64,000 nucleotides of DNA from Streptomyces venezuelae (GTDB taxonomy: Bacteria > Actinomycetota > Actinomycetes > Streptomycetales > Streptomycetaceae), in the NCBI RefSeq assembly GCF_008642375.1, contig NZ_CP029194.1, positions 1,550,001 to 1,614,000 on the forward strand. The letters run 5' to 3'. Below the pieces are notes generated by a model. It saw only the letters and a program-made list of their open reading frames with translations, was not told where the DNA came from and ran no database searches. How positions within the stretch are numbered: position 1 is the stretch's first letter; every line of letters begins with the position of its first letter. The position numbers were made by a program, and so were the translations under genes. This document shows, piece by piece, positions 25,024-32,850 of this stretch.

Positions 25024-26940
25024 ATGACCTCACAGCGTCGCAAGGGAGCACGGAGAGGCCTCGCCCGCCTCGTCGCGGTCTGTCTGCTGGCCGTCGGACT
25101 CGTGGGAACGGGACCGGCGGCCGCCGAGACCCCGACGACGGCCGACGGTCCGGTCGTCGTCCCCGTCCAGACGACCGGCCCGGCGGACCGGCGGTTCAAC
25201 CTGGTGTTCATGGGGGACGGCTACACGGCCGCGGAGATGCCCGCCTTCCGGGCCGACCTCGAACGGCACCTGAACACGCTGTGGAGCATCGAGCCCTTCG
25301 CCTCGTACCGCTCGTACGTGAACGTGTGGGCGGTGGAGGTCCCTTCGGCCGAGTCGGGCGTCGACTGCGACCCCGGTCTGTCCTCGCCCGCCCGTGACAC
25401 CGCGCTCGACATGGGCTTCTGGGGCGGCTGCAACCCGTCCAGCGTGCAGCGACTGCTGACCGTGAACAGCGGCAAGGCCGGCGCCCTCGCCGACCTCGTC
25501 CCGGGCACGAGTCGCGCCAACCGGCAGATCGTCGCCCTCGCCCACAGCTCCACCTACGGCGGTGCGGGCGGCAGTTACGCGACGGCATCCGGCGGCAACG
25601 CCCTCTCCTCCCTCATCACCCCGCACGAGATAGGCCACTCGCTCGGCGGCCTCCAGGACGAGTACGACTACTACGCACGCGGAGTACCGGGCGAGACCTA
25701 CTCGGGACCGGAGCCCGCCTCCCCCCACCACACCCTCCTGACGGAAGCTCAGATGAGGGAGCAGCAGGCCAAGTGGTGGCGCTGGCTCGGCGAGGAGAGC
25801 GAGTCGGGCGGAGTCATCGGCCGCCACGAGGGCGGCCTGTACAGCACGAAGGGCGTCTGGCGTCCCAGCCGGCACTCCTTGATGAAGACCCTCGGCTACG
25901 CCTTCGACCAGGTGGAGCGCGAGGTGATGGTCCGGGCGATCTCCGCGAAGGTCAGCCTGATCCAGGACCACACGCCCGACACCTCGCCGATCGGCGCGGA
26001 CCGGACCGTGTGGGTGGACACCCTGCACCCGGTCGGCGGTGAACTCGCCGTGACCTGGCGGCTGGACGGCCGCGCCCTCACGACCCGCGGCGCGCGCACC
26101 GTCGACCTGCGGCGGCTGGACCTCTCCCCCGGCACGCACACGCTCACGGCGACGGTCACCGACCCGACGCCCTTCGTGCGCGACCCGGCGGTCCGCGCCT
26201 CGGCGGCGCTCACCCGCACGGTCGACTGGACCGTGGACACCTCGCTCGCCACCCCGAAGGCGCCGGTGGAGTCCGCGTTCACCGGGCACACCCCCACCGG
26301 GGACCCCGTCGGCGCCCGGTCGGTCGTCCACGCGGACACCACGCACCCGACGGACCGCACGCCGGCCGTGCACTGGCGTCTGAACGGCCGCCCCGTCCAT
26401 CCGGCCGGCCGCAACGACCGTGACCTGTACCTGGGTTCACTGGACCTCGAACCCGGTACGCACACGCTGACGGCCCGTATCCCGGGCACGGCCGAGGAGT
26501 TGGCCTGGACGGTCGATGCCCGTCCGGCGACGTCCTCGTACGAACTGTCCCCACCGCTGCGCACCGTCCGGCGCTCCGGGCTCCCCGTCGAGTACGTCTA
26601 CGACGGGCCGTTCACGATGCGGCTGACCGCGCGCGACGACCAGGCCGGCGCCGTGGTGAGCCAGTTCCGGGTCGACGGCGACGGCTGGTACACGTACTAC
26701 GGCTGGCCCACGGACGCCGAGGCTCCCTTCCTCTTCTCGCCGAGCGGCACGGTCATCGACGGCCTCGTCTACGGGAAGCTGGGCCGGAGCCGCGCGGTGC
26801 CGTGGGACGACGCCACCCCGGACTACGGCACGCACACGATCGAGCACCGCACGATCGACGCGTCCGGCAACGTGAGCCGGGCCCGGAGCTTCCGCGTGAC
26901 CTTGGTCGGCCCGGACGGTCCCGAGCGACCGGCGGCCTGA
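25024..26940 (+). CDS. Secreted M64 family zinc metallopeptidase
   Basis: A 638-aa exported protease of the M64 (IgA peptidase) family. A Sec signal covers residues 1-34. The catalytic domain (about 45-300) begins RFNLVFMGDGYTAAEM and holds the zinc site HEIGHSLGGLQDEYDY: His201, Glu202, His205 and the downstream acidic ligand Asp212. The C-terminal half consists of Ig-like repeats (TVWVDTLHPVGGELAVTWRL and a second copy near residue 440) and a final beta domain. The substrate is unknown. GTG/ATG alternatives upstream are absent; ATG 25024 starts a classic basic signal peptide. Confidence 0.9.
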   Translation: MTSQRRKGARRGLARLVAVCLLAVGLVGTGPAAAETPTTADGPVVVPVQTTGPADRRFNLVFMGDGYTAAEMPAFRADLERHLNTLWSIEPFASYRSYVNVWAVEVPSAESGVDCDPGLSSPARDTALDMGFWGGCNPSSVQRLLTVNSGKAGALADLVPGTSRANRQIVALAHSSTYGGAGGSYATASGGNALSSLITPHEIGHSLGGLQDEYDYYARGVPGETYSGPEPASPHHTLLTEAQMREQQAKWWRWLGEESESGGVIGRHEGGLYSTKGVWRPSRHSLMKTLGYAFDQVEREVMVRAISAKVSLIQDHTPDTSPIGADRTVWVDTLHPVGGELAVTWRLDGRALTTRGARTVDLRRLDLSPGTHTLTATVTDPTPFVRDPAVRASAALTRTVDWTVDTSLATPKAPVESAFTGHTPTGDPVGARSVVHADTTHPTDRTPAVHWRLNGRPVHPAGRNDRDLYLGSLDLEPGTHTLTARIPGTAEELAWTVDARPATSSYELSPPLRTVRRSGLPVEYVYDGPFTMRLTARDDQAGAVVSQFRVDGDGWYTYYGWPTDAEAPFLFSPSGTVIDGLVYGKLGRSRAVPWDDATPDYGTHTIEHRTIDASGNVSRARSFRVTLVGPDGPERPAA

Positions 26941-27033
26941 CGTGCTGGTCGTCGACGAACGGCCGGCACCCGACCTGGCCGTCGACGACCGGCAGACCGA
27001 CCTGGCCGTCGGCGCACCACGGCTTGGAGTCGT

Positions 27034-27313
27034 ATGCCGTCACAGCCGTCGCACGTCGTCGTGCGCCCTGCTCTCCTTGAGGACCTCGCGGCCCTTCAGG
27101 AGCTCGCCCGGCGCACGATCGACGCCTGCTACCGGTCCTTCCTGGGCGTCGAGGGCGTCGAGGGCGTCGAGGGCGTCGACTGGTTCATCGGTTCGGGTGC
27201 ATCGGACGAGCACGTCGCGAGCCATTTCCGCCAGGGGCAGGTCCGCATCCGGTTCCGGGATGCCCGCCAGGATCGAGTTCGTCAAGCGCCGACGGGAAGA
27301 GGACGCCGCATAG
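27034..27313 (+). pseudogene. Broken GNAT acetyltransferase
   Basis: The N-terminal third of a GNAT protein (VVRPALLEDLAALQELARRTI, then DWFIGSGASDEHVASHF) reads in one frame from ATG 27034. The end of such a protein, MPARIEFVKRRREEDAA-stop, reads in the next frame and stops at 27313. The acetyl-CoA-binding core is missing, so an internal deletion with a frameshift has occurred. A 9-bp unit GGCGTCGAG is repeated four times at 27145-27180, adding VEGVEG copies in a normally short loop. No functional product is expected. Confidence 0.7.
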
Positions 27314-27351
27314 GCGAAGGCCCGCGGACCCTCCGGTCCGCGGGCCTTCGC
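27314..27351. terminator. Strong bidirectional terminator hairpin
   Basis: GCGAAGGCCCGCGGACC at 27314-27330 pairs perfectly with 27335-27351 over 17 bp around a CTCC loop. It separates the broken acetyltransferase from the convergent methyltransferase gene. Confidence 0.85.
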
Positions 27352-27373
27352 GCCGCTCTGTTCAGAGATGCCG

Positions 27374-28180
27374 TCAGGGCTTGCGGGCCACGGCGGCCCA
27401 CCCCGGGATCGGGTCGTCGCCCTGGACCGGGACGGGCTCGCCCAGCTCCGGGTGCCACTCGGCGGTGAGCGAGACGCCCGGCTCGACGAACTCCAGGCCC
27501 TCGAAGAACGCGGCCAGCTCGTCCCGCGAGCGGGGCCGCAGGGTCAGCCCGCGCGCCTTGTACATGGCACTCGCCTTCGCCGCGCCCTCCGGGTCGAAGT
27601 CCCCGGTGACGTGCGAGAGGACGAGATAGCTGCCCGGCGCGAGCTTCTCGACGATCTTGGAGACCAGCTCGTAGGCCCCGTCCTCGTCCCCGACGAAGTG
27701 CAGCAGGGCGAGCATCGACAGCGCGATGGGCTGGTCGAAATCAAGGACCTTTCCGGCCCTTTCGAGGATGATCTCGGGGTCGCGGGCGTCCGCCTGGATG
27801 TACTCGGTGGCCCCTTCCGGGGTCGAGCGCAGCAGGGCGGCCGCGTGCGCGAGCACGATCGGGTCGTTGTCGCAGTAGACGATGCGGGACTCCGGCGCGG
27901 CGTCCTGCGCGATCTGGTGCAGGTTCGGCTCGGTGGGGATGCCCGTCCCGACGTCCAGGTACTGCCGGACGCCGTGGGCGCTGAGCCAGCGGATGGCGCG
28001 GTGCATGAAGGCCCGGTTGACGCGGGCCATGTCCCGGCCCCGGGCGTCGACGGTGAGCAGCTGCCTGGCCATCGCCTCGTCGACCGGGTAGTTGTCCTTG
28101 CCGCCCAGGAACCAGTCGTACATGCGCGCCGGATGCGGCTTGCTGGTGTCGATCCTCACGGATGCGGGGTCCTGGGTCAT
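27374..28180 (-). CDS. SAM-dependent methyltransferase, Methyltransf_19 (DUF574) family
   Basis: A 268-aa protein of a large Streptomyces-expanded methyltransferase family. It opens with the family signature HPARMYDWFLGGKDNYPVD, then LDVGTGIPTEPNLHQI as the SAM-binding motif I, VYCDNDPIVLAHA as motif II, and ALSMLALLHFVGDED. The structure-known members methylate unknown small molecules; substrate unassigned. AGGAGAG precedes ATG 28180. It is a separate transcript bounded by the hairpin at 27314-27351. Confidence 0.92.
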   Translation of the reverse strand: MTQDPASVRIDTSKPHPARMYDWFLGGKDNYPVDEAMARQLLTVDARGRDMARVNRAFMHRAIRWLSAHGVRQYLDVGTGIPTEPNLHQIAQDAAPESRIVYCDNDPIVLAHAAALLRSTPEGATEYIQADARDPEIILERAGKVLDFDQPIALSMLALLHFVGDEDGAYELVSKIVEKLAPGSYLVLSHVTGDFDPEGAAKASAMYKARGLTLRPRSRDELAAFFEGLEFVEPGVSLTAEWHPELGEPVPVQGDDPIPGWAAVARKP

Positions 28181-28253
28181 CGGCTCTCCTGGTCGGGACG
28201 AACGGGTGGCACTGCAGCAAGAGTTACGCGACGGAGCGGGTGGGGTGGAAGGG

Positions 28254-28490
28254 TCAGGTGAGCAGAAAGTCAGCGTGACCGGATTTGGCCCCCTGGATGA
28301 AAGCTGCGATCTCCCCGTGGGTGTAGATGAGCGCGGGTCCTTCAGGGTCTGCGGACTGTCGCACGGCGACTCTGCCGTCGGCCAGTTTCATGGCCTCCAC
28401 GCAGTTGCCCCCGTTCCCGCCGCTCCAGGGCTTGTGCCAGCCTTCGGCACCGAGCTCAGCGGCGGGCATGCCGTTGTATATGCGATCCAT
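28254..28490 (-). CDS. DUF397 protein
   Basis: A 78-aa canonical DUF397 protein: GWHKPWSGGNGGNCVEA, VAVRQSADPEGPALIYTHGE, then a helix IAAFIQGAKSGHADFLL. Its ATG directly follows the TGA of the XRE gene (TGAATG), with the Shine-Dalgarno sequence inside that gene. Such proteins are believed to bind and inhibit the cognate XRE/DUF5753 regulator. Confidence 0.93.
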   Translation of the reverse strand: MDRIYNGMPAAELGAEGWHKPWSGGNGGNCVEAMKLADGRVAVRQSADPEGPALIYTHGEIAAFIQGAKSGHADFLLT

Positions 28491-29390
28491 TCACAGCTCC
28501 TTGCGGAGATCCCGGAGGATCTCCTTCGTGCGTTGTGCAGTCGCGGCCTGAGCCGCCATGCGGTCCATGACCTCGAGGTGGGAAGCCACCTCGGGGCGCG
28601 CGTCGAGGTAGACGGCGCCGGTCAGGTACTCGCTGTAGACCATGTCCGGGAGTTCGGGCATGGCGAAGCGGAAGAGGACGAACGGTCCGTAGGTGCCGGG
28701 GTGGTGGCCGGACGCGAACTCCGCGATCTGCAGGGTGACGTTCGGCGACTCGGACGCTTCGAGCAGCCGGTCGAGCTGGTCGCGCATCACTTCGGGCCCG
28801 TCACCGACCGGTCGGCGGAACACCGTCTCGTCCATGATCACCCAGAACTTCGGGGCGTCCTCCCGCGTCAGCAGGGACTGGCGCTCCATCCGTAGGGCTA
28901 CATGCCGCTCGGTCTCCTCGGCGCGCTCCGCGGCGGCGGCGCCCTGGGGGCGCCCCGCGTCGCTGCCGCCGACCGCCCCGCTGCGCAGAATGGCTCGGGC
29001 GTAGGCCTCGGTCTGCAGGAGACCGGGGACGAACTGGGGTTCGTACGCCCGGATCAGGCTGGCCGCCCCCTCCAGGCTGACGTACATGGAGAACCAGCCG
29101 GGCAGAACGTCATGGAACCGCTGCCACCAACCCGGGAGGTTGGCCTCCTCCGTGAGGGCGACGAAGGCTTCCGCCTCGGCGTCCGTGATCCCGTACTCCT
29201 TCAGCAGGAGTTGTACGTACGGAACCTTCAGGGCGACCTCGGCCGTCTCCATGCGCCGGACGGTGGCCGGGGCCACGCGGAGGATCTTGGCGGCCTCTTC
29301 CCTCTTCAGGCCGGCCCGCTCGCGCAGATCCTGCAGGCGCCTGCCGAGAACGACCTGTCCCACCGTCGGGGCGGACCGCGGCTCGCTCAC
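28491..29390 (-). CDS. XRE family transcriptional regulator with DUF5753 domain
   Basis: A 299-aa regulator of the abaA-orfA/WhiJ class. The HTH (about 13-70) reads LGRRLQDLRERAGLKREEAAK with RVAPATVRRMETAEVALKV; DUF5753 follows with PQFVPGLLQTEAYARAIL and FWVIMDETVFRRPVG. GTG 29390 has GGGGAGG seven bases upstream, which decides against earlier starts. It forms an operon with the DUF397 gene and diverges from an RsbW-like ATPase. It is oriented opposite to the paralogous module at 13342. Confidence 0.92.
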   Translation of the reverse strand: MSEPRSAPTVGQVVLGRRLQDLRERAGLKREEAAKILRVAPATVRRMETAEVALKVPYVQLLLKEYGITDAEAEAFVALTEEANLPGWWQRFHDVLPGWFSMYVSLEGAASLIRAYEPQFVPGLLQTEAYARAILRSGAVGGSDAGRPQGAAAAERAEETERHVALRMERQSLLTREDAPKFWVIMDETVFRRPVGDGPEVMRDQLDRLLEASESPNVTLQIAEFASGHHPGTYGPFVLFRFAMPELPDMVYSEYLTGAVYLDARPEVASHLEVMDRMAAQAATAQRTKEILRDLRKEL

Positions 29391-29455
29391 TCTCAGACCT
29401 CCCCGACGCACTGTTTCGACGAGTGTGCCACGAAGCCGGGCCAGAGAGAACACAG

Positions 29456-29490
29456 CACTCTGCAATTTTCAGAGTGCCACTTGCCAAGTG
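29456..29490. promoter_or_regulatory. Two palindromes in divergent promoter of second XRE module
   Basis: CACTCTG (29456-29462) and CAGAGTG (29470-29476) form a perfect dyad around an A/T-rich heptamer, unusual in this GC-rich DNA. CACTTG-c-CAAGTG follows at 29478-29490. Together they are strong candidates for the binding site of the XRE regulator and for the divergent promoter. The remainder of the 247-bp divergent region shows no coding sequence. Confidence 0.6.
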
Positions 29491-29637
29491 TCCGAGTCAG
29501 GAGGACAGTGTTCCGGTGAACCAGTACACGCTGCCGCCGCGCGCCACCGCGCCACGGGGGCAGCGCCGTACGGCAGTCCTGCCCACTGTTGTGAGGAACC
29601 GGTCGTGGCTTCTGGTAACGCGCAGCCTTCAGGTCTC

Positions 29638-30120
29638 ATGAGCCCCCGAGTCATGGCCCAGCGCCCGGAACCCCACACCGACACCACCACCGCCACCCGG
29701 GGCGATACCCGGGTCGACGCCGTGCGCCGCTTCGCCTTCGAGCTCCCGGCCCTGACGGCCTCGGTGGCGCGCGCCCGCCGGCTCGCGGAGGAGCGGCTCA
29801 TCCTCTGGGGCTGCGACCCCGGCATCCGGGACACGGTCGCGCTGGTCGTCTCCGAACTCGTCACCAACGCCGTCGTCCACACCGCGAGCGGCCGGGTGAT
29901 CTGCGAGATACGCGAGGGCGAGGACACCCTGCGCATAGCGGTACGGGACGAGGGCGGCCCGGCCGGACCGCGGATGCGCGACTGCGGCGAGGAGGAGCGG
30001 GGCCGCGGACTCCTCATAGTCGACGCGCTGTGCACCGCCTGGGGCGCCGACCGCACCGGGCACGGCACGGCACAGATCGTCTGGGCCGAGCTGGCCCACG
30101 GCATGGGGGAACCGTGCTGA
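29638..30120 (+). CDS. RsbW-like ATP-binding protein (anti-sigma factor type)
   Basis: A 160-aa HATPase/GHKL protein with intact boxes: Asn77 in SELVTNAVVHT, RDEGGPAG (103-110) and GRGLLIV (122-128). Family members are serine kinases or anti-sigma factors acting on STAS or sigma partners. In this setting it belongs to the abaA-like trio with the divergent XRE and DUF397 genes. ATG 29638 or ATG 29653 may start it. A conserved gene of unknown function begins inside its last codons. Confidence 0.9.
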   Translation: MSPRVMAQRPEPHTDTTTATRGDTRVDAVRRFAFELPALTASVARARRLAEERLILWGCDPGIRDTVALVVSELVTNAVVHTASGRVICEIREGEDTLRIAVRDEGGPAGPRMRDCGEEERGRGLLIVDALCTAWGADRTGHGTAQIVWAELAHGMGEPC

Positions 30121-30647
30121 GGTCGATGGCCGGCCTCCTGATCCCCCGCTCGGCCCGCAAACCGGCGGAGAACACCACCGTCCCGCGCCAGCGCGACACC
30201 TCGGACCCCAAGGGACCGCAGGCCAGGACCCTCGGCTCGGCGTCGCCCGGCTCCCGGAGGCTCGACACCGCGGAACTCGGCTCGACCCGGCTGGCCGTCC
30301 CCGTCGGCCTGCGCACCGGCCTCGGCTGCGACGCCGTCGGCGTCCCCGCCCGCTTCGGCTTCAAGATCCTCTCCCGCCTCCCCGCCAAGGGCTGCGTCTA
30401 CGCCGACACCGACTGGTGGTGGTGGCTCGTCCCGGCCGGCTCCGACCTGGACCTGACCTGGCCGCTGCCCGCCTGCTACGCACGCGGCGCCGAGGTCCCG
30501 GACCGCGGCCCCCGCCTCGTCCACCACCCCGACGGCACCTCCCCCTACACGCCGCCGATCCCCCTCTACCTCCTCACCTGCCAGCTGACGGGCATCGCCC
30601 CCGCGTGGTCCGCGCCCCCGGCGCCCCCCGTGCGCAGTGCGCTCTGA
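30114..30647 (+). CDS. Conserved protein of unknown function, coupled to ATPase gene
   Basis: A 177-aa protein with no domain that I recognise. GTG 30114 overlaps the end of the ATPase gene; ATG 30126 is an alternative. Residues 1-65 are basic and low complexity. The rest looks folded and hydrophobic in patches: LAVPVGLRTGLGCDAVG, a run YADTDWWWWLVPAGSD, and a C-terminal PPIPLYLLTCQLTGIAP. No signal peptide is seen. Overlap with the ATPase gene implies a common function, possibly as ligand sensor or partner. Confidence 0.7.
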   Translation: MLRSMAGLLIPRSARKPAENTTVPRQRDTSDPKGPQARTLGSASPGSRRLDTAELGSTRLAVPVGLRTGLGCDAVGVPARFGFKILSRLPAKGCVYADTDWWWWLVPAGSDLDLTWPLPACYARGAEVPDRGPRLVHHPDGTSPYTPPIPLYLLTCQLTGIAPAWSAPPAPPVRSAL

Positions 30648-30681
30648 CGCCCAGGCCCGGTGACGGCATAGGCTCGGGACC

Positions 30682-31395
30682 ATGTTCACCCCGCAGGGCC
30701 CCAGCCTCCGCGAGCTGACCGTCCAGGCCCTCTCCTCGGTCGAGCACGGTTACGACCTGCTCGCGAACAAGTTCGACGCGACCCCTTTCCGCACCTCCGA
30801 CCGCCTCCTGACCGCAGTGGCCGACACCCTGGAGGACCTCGGCCCCTTCGACTCGGGACTCGACGTCTGCTGCGGCACCGGCGCCGGACTCGACGTCCTC
30901 CGCTCCGTGTGCGCGGGCCGCGTCACGGGGGTCGACTTCAGTACGGGCATGCTGACCCGGGCCCGCCGCGCCCACCCCACGGCCACCCTTGTCCGCGCGG
31001 ACGCCCTGGCCCTGCCGTTCGCCCCGGTATTCGACCTGGCCGTCAGCTTCGGCGCCTTCGGCCACTTCGTCCCGGACGCCCAGCGCACCCTCTTCGCCCA
31101 GGTCCACGCCTCACTCCGCCCCGGCGGCACCTTCGCCTTCCCCCTCCCGGCCCCACCCCGGGTCGGCTCGCGCCTCTACTGGCTGCTGTGGGGCTTCGAC
31201 GCCACGATGCGCGTCCGTAACGCACTGTGGCACCCGCGGTTCGTCATGTACTACCGCACCTTCCGCCTCCAGGACGTCCGCACCCGCCTGACGGAAGTGG
31301 GCTTCGAGGTCTCCCTGACCCCGATCGAGTCCCTGGGCAGCCGAGACGACGGCAGCCCGCACTGCCGACTGGTGGTGGCCCGGAAGGCCCCCTAG
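30682..31395 (+). CDS. Class I SAM-dependent methyltransferase
   Basis: A 237-aa Rossmann-fold methyltransferase. Motif I is LDVCCGTGAGLDVL, followed by VTGVDFSTGMLTRARRA and FDLAVSFGAFGHFVPDAQ. The C-terminal part carries the YRTFRLQDVRTRLTEVGFEV cap seen in the Methyltransf_11 group. Substrate unknown. It lies 34 bp after the unknown gene and could be in the same transcript. Confidence 0.9.
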   Translation: MFTPQGPSLRELTVQALSSVEHGYDLLANKFDATPFRTSDRLLTAVADTLEDLGPFDSGLDVCCGTGAGLDVLRSVCAGRVTGVDFSTGMLTRARRAHPTATLVRADALALPFAPVFDLAVSFGAFGHFVPDAQRTLFAQVHASLRPGGTFAFPLPAPPRVGSRLYWLLWGFDATMRVRNALWHPRFVMYYRTFRLQDVRTRLTEVGFEVSLTPIESLGSRDDGSPHCRLVVARKAP

Positions 31396-31428
31396 CAGCT
31401 GCCCGACGGCCCGGGGGCGCCTTGTCGA

Positions 31429-32196
31429 TCACCGGACCGCACCGCCCCAGAAGGCTGAGGGCATCTCGAAACCGATCCTCACCTCGACGTCGAGTACGAC
31501 TCCCTTCCCCTGCGGCACATCGAAGCCGTACGCCGCGACGGCCTTCCGTCCGGACAGCAGACCACCAGTGAGCCCGCTTCCCAGGGCGGGCTCGACGTCG
31601 AAGATCCGCGAGGCCTCACGCCCGTCTCCGTCCCGGGCGGAGACCTGCACCAGCGCCAGTTCGAGCCGCTGGTCGGTTCCGTTACGCACGGTGACCTGCA
31701 CGGTCACGGCCGTGTGCCCCGCCTGGTGCCCGACTGCCGCGGCGGACGGCGTGAACCTGACGGGCGCGGAGACCGTGACCTCGACCCCGTCCTCGTACCG
31801 ATGCGTCGCGCCGAAGGCGAGCACTCCATCGGCGGGATCGGGGGCGCGGGTGGTCGGCGTGGTCGGGGTGGCCTCGTCGGGACCCCGGCCCGATGGAGTG
31901 GGGGTGGCGGTGGGGGTGGGTGTTGAGGCCGGTGGCGACGGTATCGGCGGCGTGGACGATTCCGTCTCGTCGCCCCGCCCGCCCTCCTCGAAAGCACCCG
32001 CCCCGGCGAGGATGCCGACGACGCCGACGACGCCGACGATCACGCCGACGAGGACTAAGAGGAGTGTCCGGCTCCCTGCCCGCCGAGGTGGCGGTCGGTC
32101 CGGCGGTGTCGGGTCCTTCAGCGGCCCGGAGGGCGGGCCGGCAGGCGGCTCGCCACTGCCTCGGGAGTTCCGTCCGGGGGTGCTTCCGTCCACCAT
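31429..32196 (-). CDS. Membrane-anchored DUF4352-like protein
   Basis: A 255-aa protein. A Pro-rich cytoplasmic segment (1-42) precedes one transmembrane helix (about 43-68, LLLVLVGVIVGVVGVVGILAG), then a Pro/Thr-rich spacer (about 70-125) and an extracellular beta domain (about 126-250: VEVTVSAPVRFTPSA, HTAVTVQVTVRNGTDQRLEL, IFDVEPALGSGL). The layout matches surface-tethered telokin-like/DUF4352 proteins of actinobacteria, function unknown. GGAGG lies upstream of ATG 32196. Confidence 0.82.
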   Translation of the reverse strand: MVDGSTPGRNSRGSGEPPAGPPSGPLKDPTPPDRPPPRRAGSRTLLLVLVGVIVGVVGVVGILAGAGAFEEGGRGDETESSTPPIPSPPASTPTPTATPTPSGRGPDEATPTTPTTRAPDPADGVLAFGATHRYEDGVEVTVSAPVRFTPSAAAVGHQAGHTAVTVQVTVRNGTDQRLELALVQVSARDGDGREASRIFDVEPALGSGLTGGLLSGRKAVAAYGFDVPQGKGVVLDVEVRIGFEMPSAFWGGAVR

Positions 32197-32291
32197 GGGG
32201 TGCCTCCGCCGCTCGACCCGCGACGTGCGATCACACCAGCCCAGGGCGGGCGGAGACCCTCCGCATGGCGAGCCGGCGCGGCGGCTTCGGG

Positions 32292-32660
32292 TCAGGCCTT
32301 CTTGACCACGCTCGACTTGAGCTGCATCGCGCCGAAGCCGTCGATCCGGCAGTCGATGTCATGGCCGTCGACGCCGTCGACGAGACGGATGTTGCGCACC
32401 TTGGTGCCCGCCTTGATGCCGGAGGGGTTGCCCTTGACCTTGAGGGCCTTGACCACGGTCACCGTGTCGCCGTCGTTGAGCACGTTGCCGACGGCGTCCT
32501 TGATCACGCGCTCGCCCGCCGCTGGCGTACCGGCGCCGTCCGTCGCGCCTTCGGCGGCCGGGACCCACTCGTGGCCGCACTCCGGGCAGACCACCAGGTT
32601 GTTCATCTCGTACGTGTACTCGCTGGAGCACTGGGGACAGGGAGGAATATTCTCGATCAC
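32292..32660 (-). CDS. YjdM/PhnA zinc-ribbon protein
   Basis: A 122-aa protein with an N-terminal zinc ribbon (CPQCSSEYTYE ... CPECGHEW) and the PhnA C-terminal domain (VIKDAVGNVLNDGDTVTVVK, LKVKGNPSGIKAGTKVRNI). Despite the historical name 'alkylphosphonate utilization protein' its biochemical role is not established. GTG 32660 is the start, with a G-rich stretch upstream. Confidence 0.92.
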   Translation of the reverse strand: MIENIPPCPQCSSEYTYEMNNLVVCPECGHEWVPAAEGATDGAGTPAAGERVIKDAVGNVLNDGDTVTVVKALKVKGNPSGIKAGTKVRNIRLVDGVDGHDIDCRIDGFGAMQLKSSVVKKA

Positions 32661-32850
32661 GCCCCCAGGATAGGTGCCGGCCCACATTTCCGTCGGAGCC
32701 GGTCGCCCGCCTGTGGACAACGAGAACGGCCGGCGCACCGTCGCCCGGTACCGGCCTCCCTCCCCTCCGGCAGCAGCAACTAATCTGAGGCCGGGGTCGA
32801 GGGAGCCGCTGCTGTTGCGACGCTCCGGCAGCCGACGGGGGGGGTGGCGA

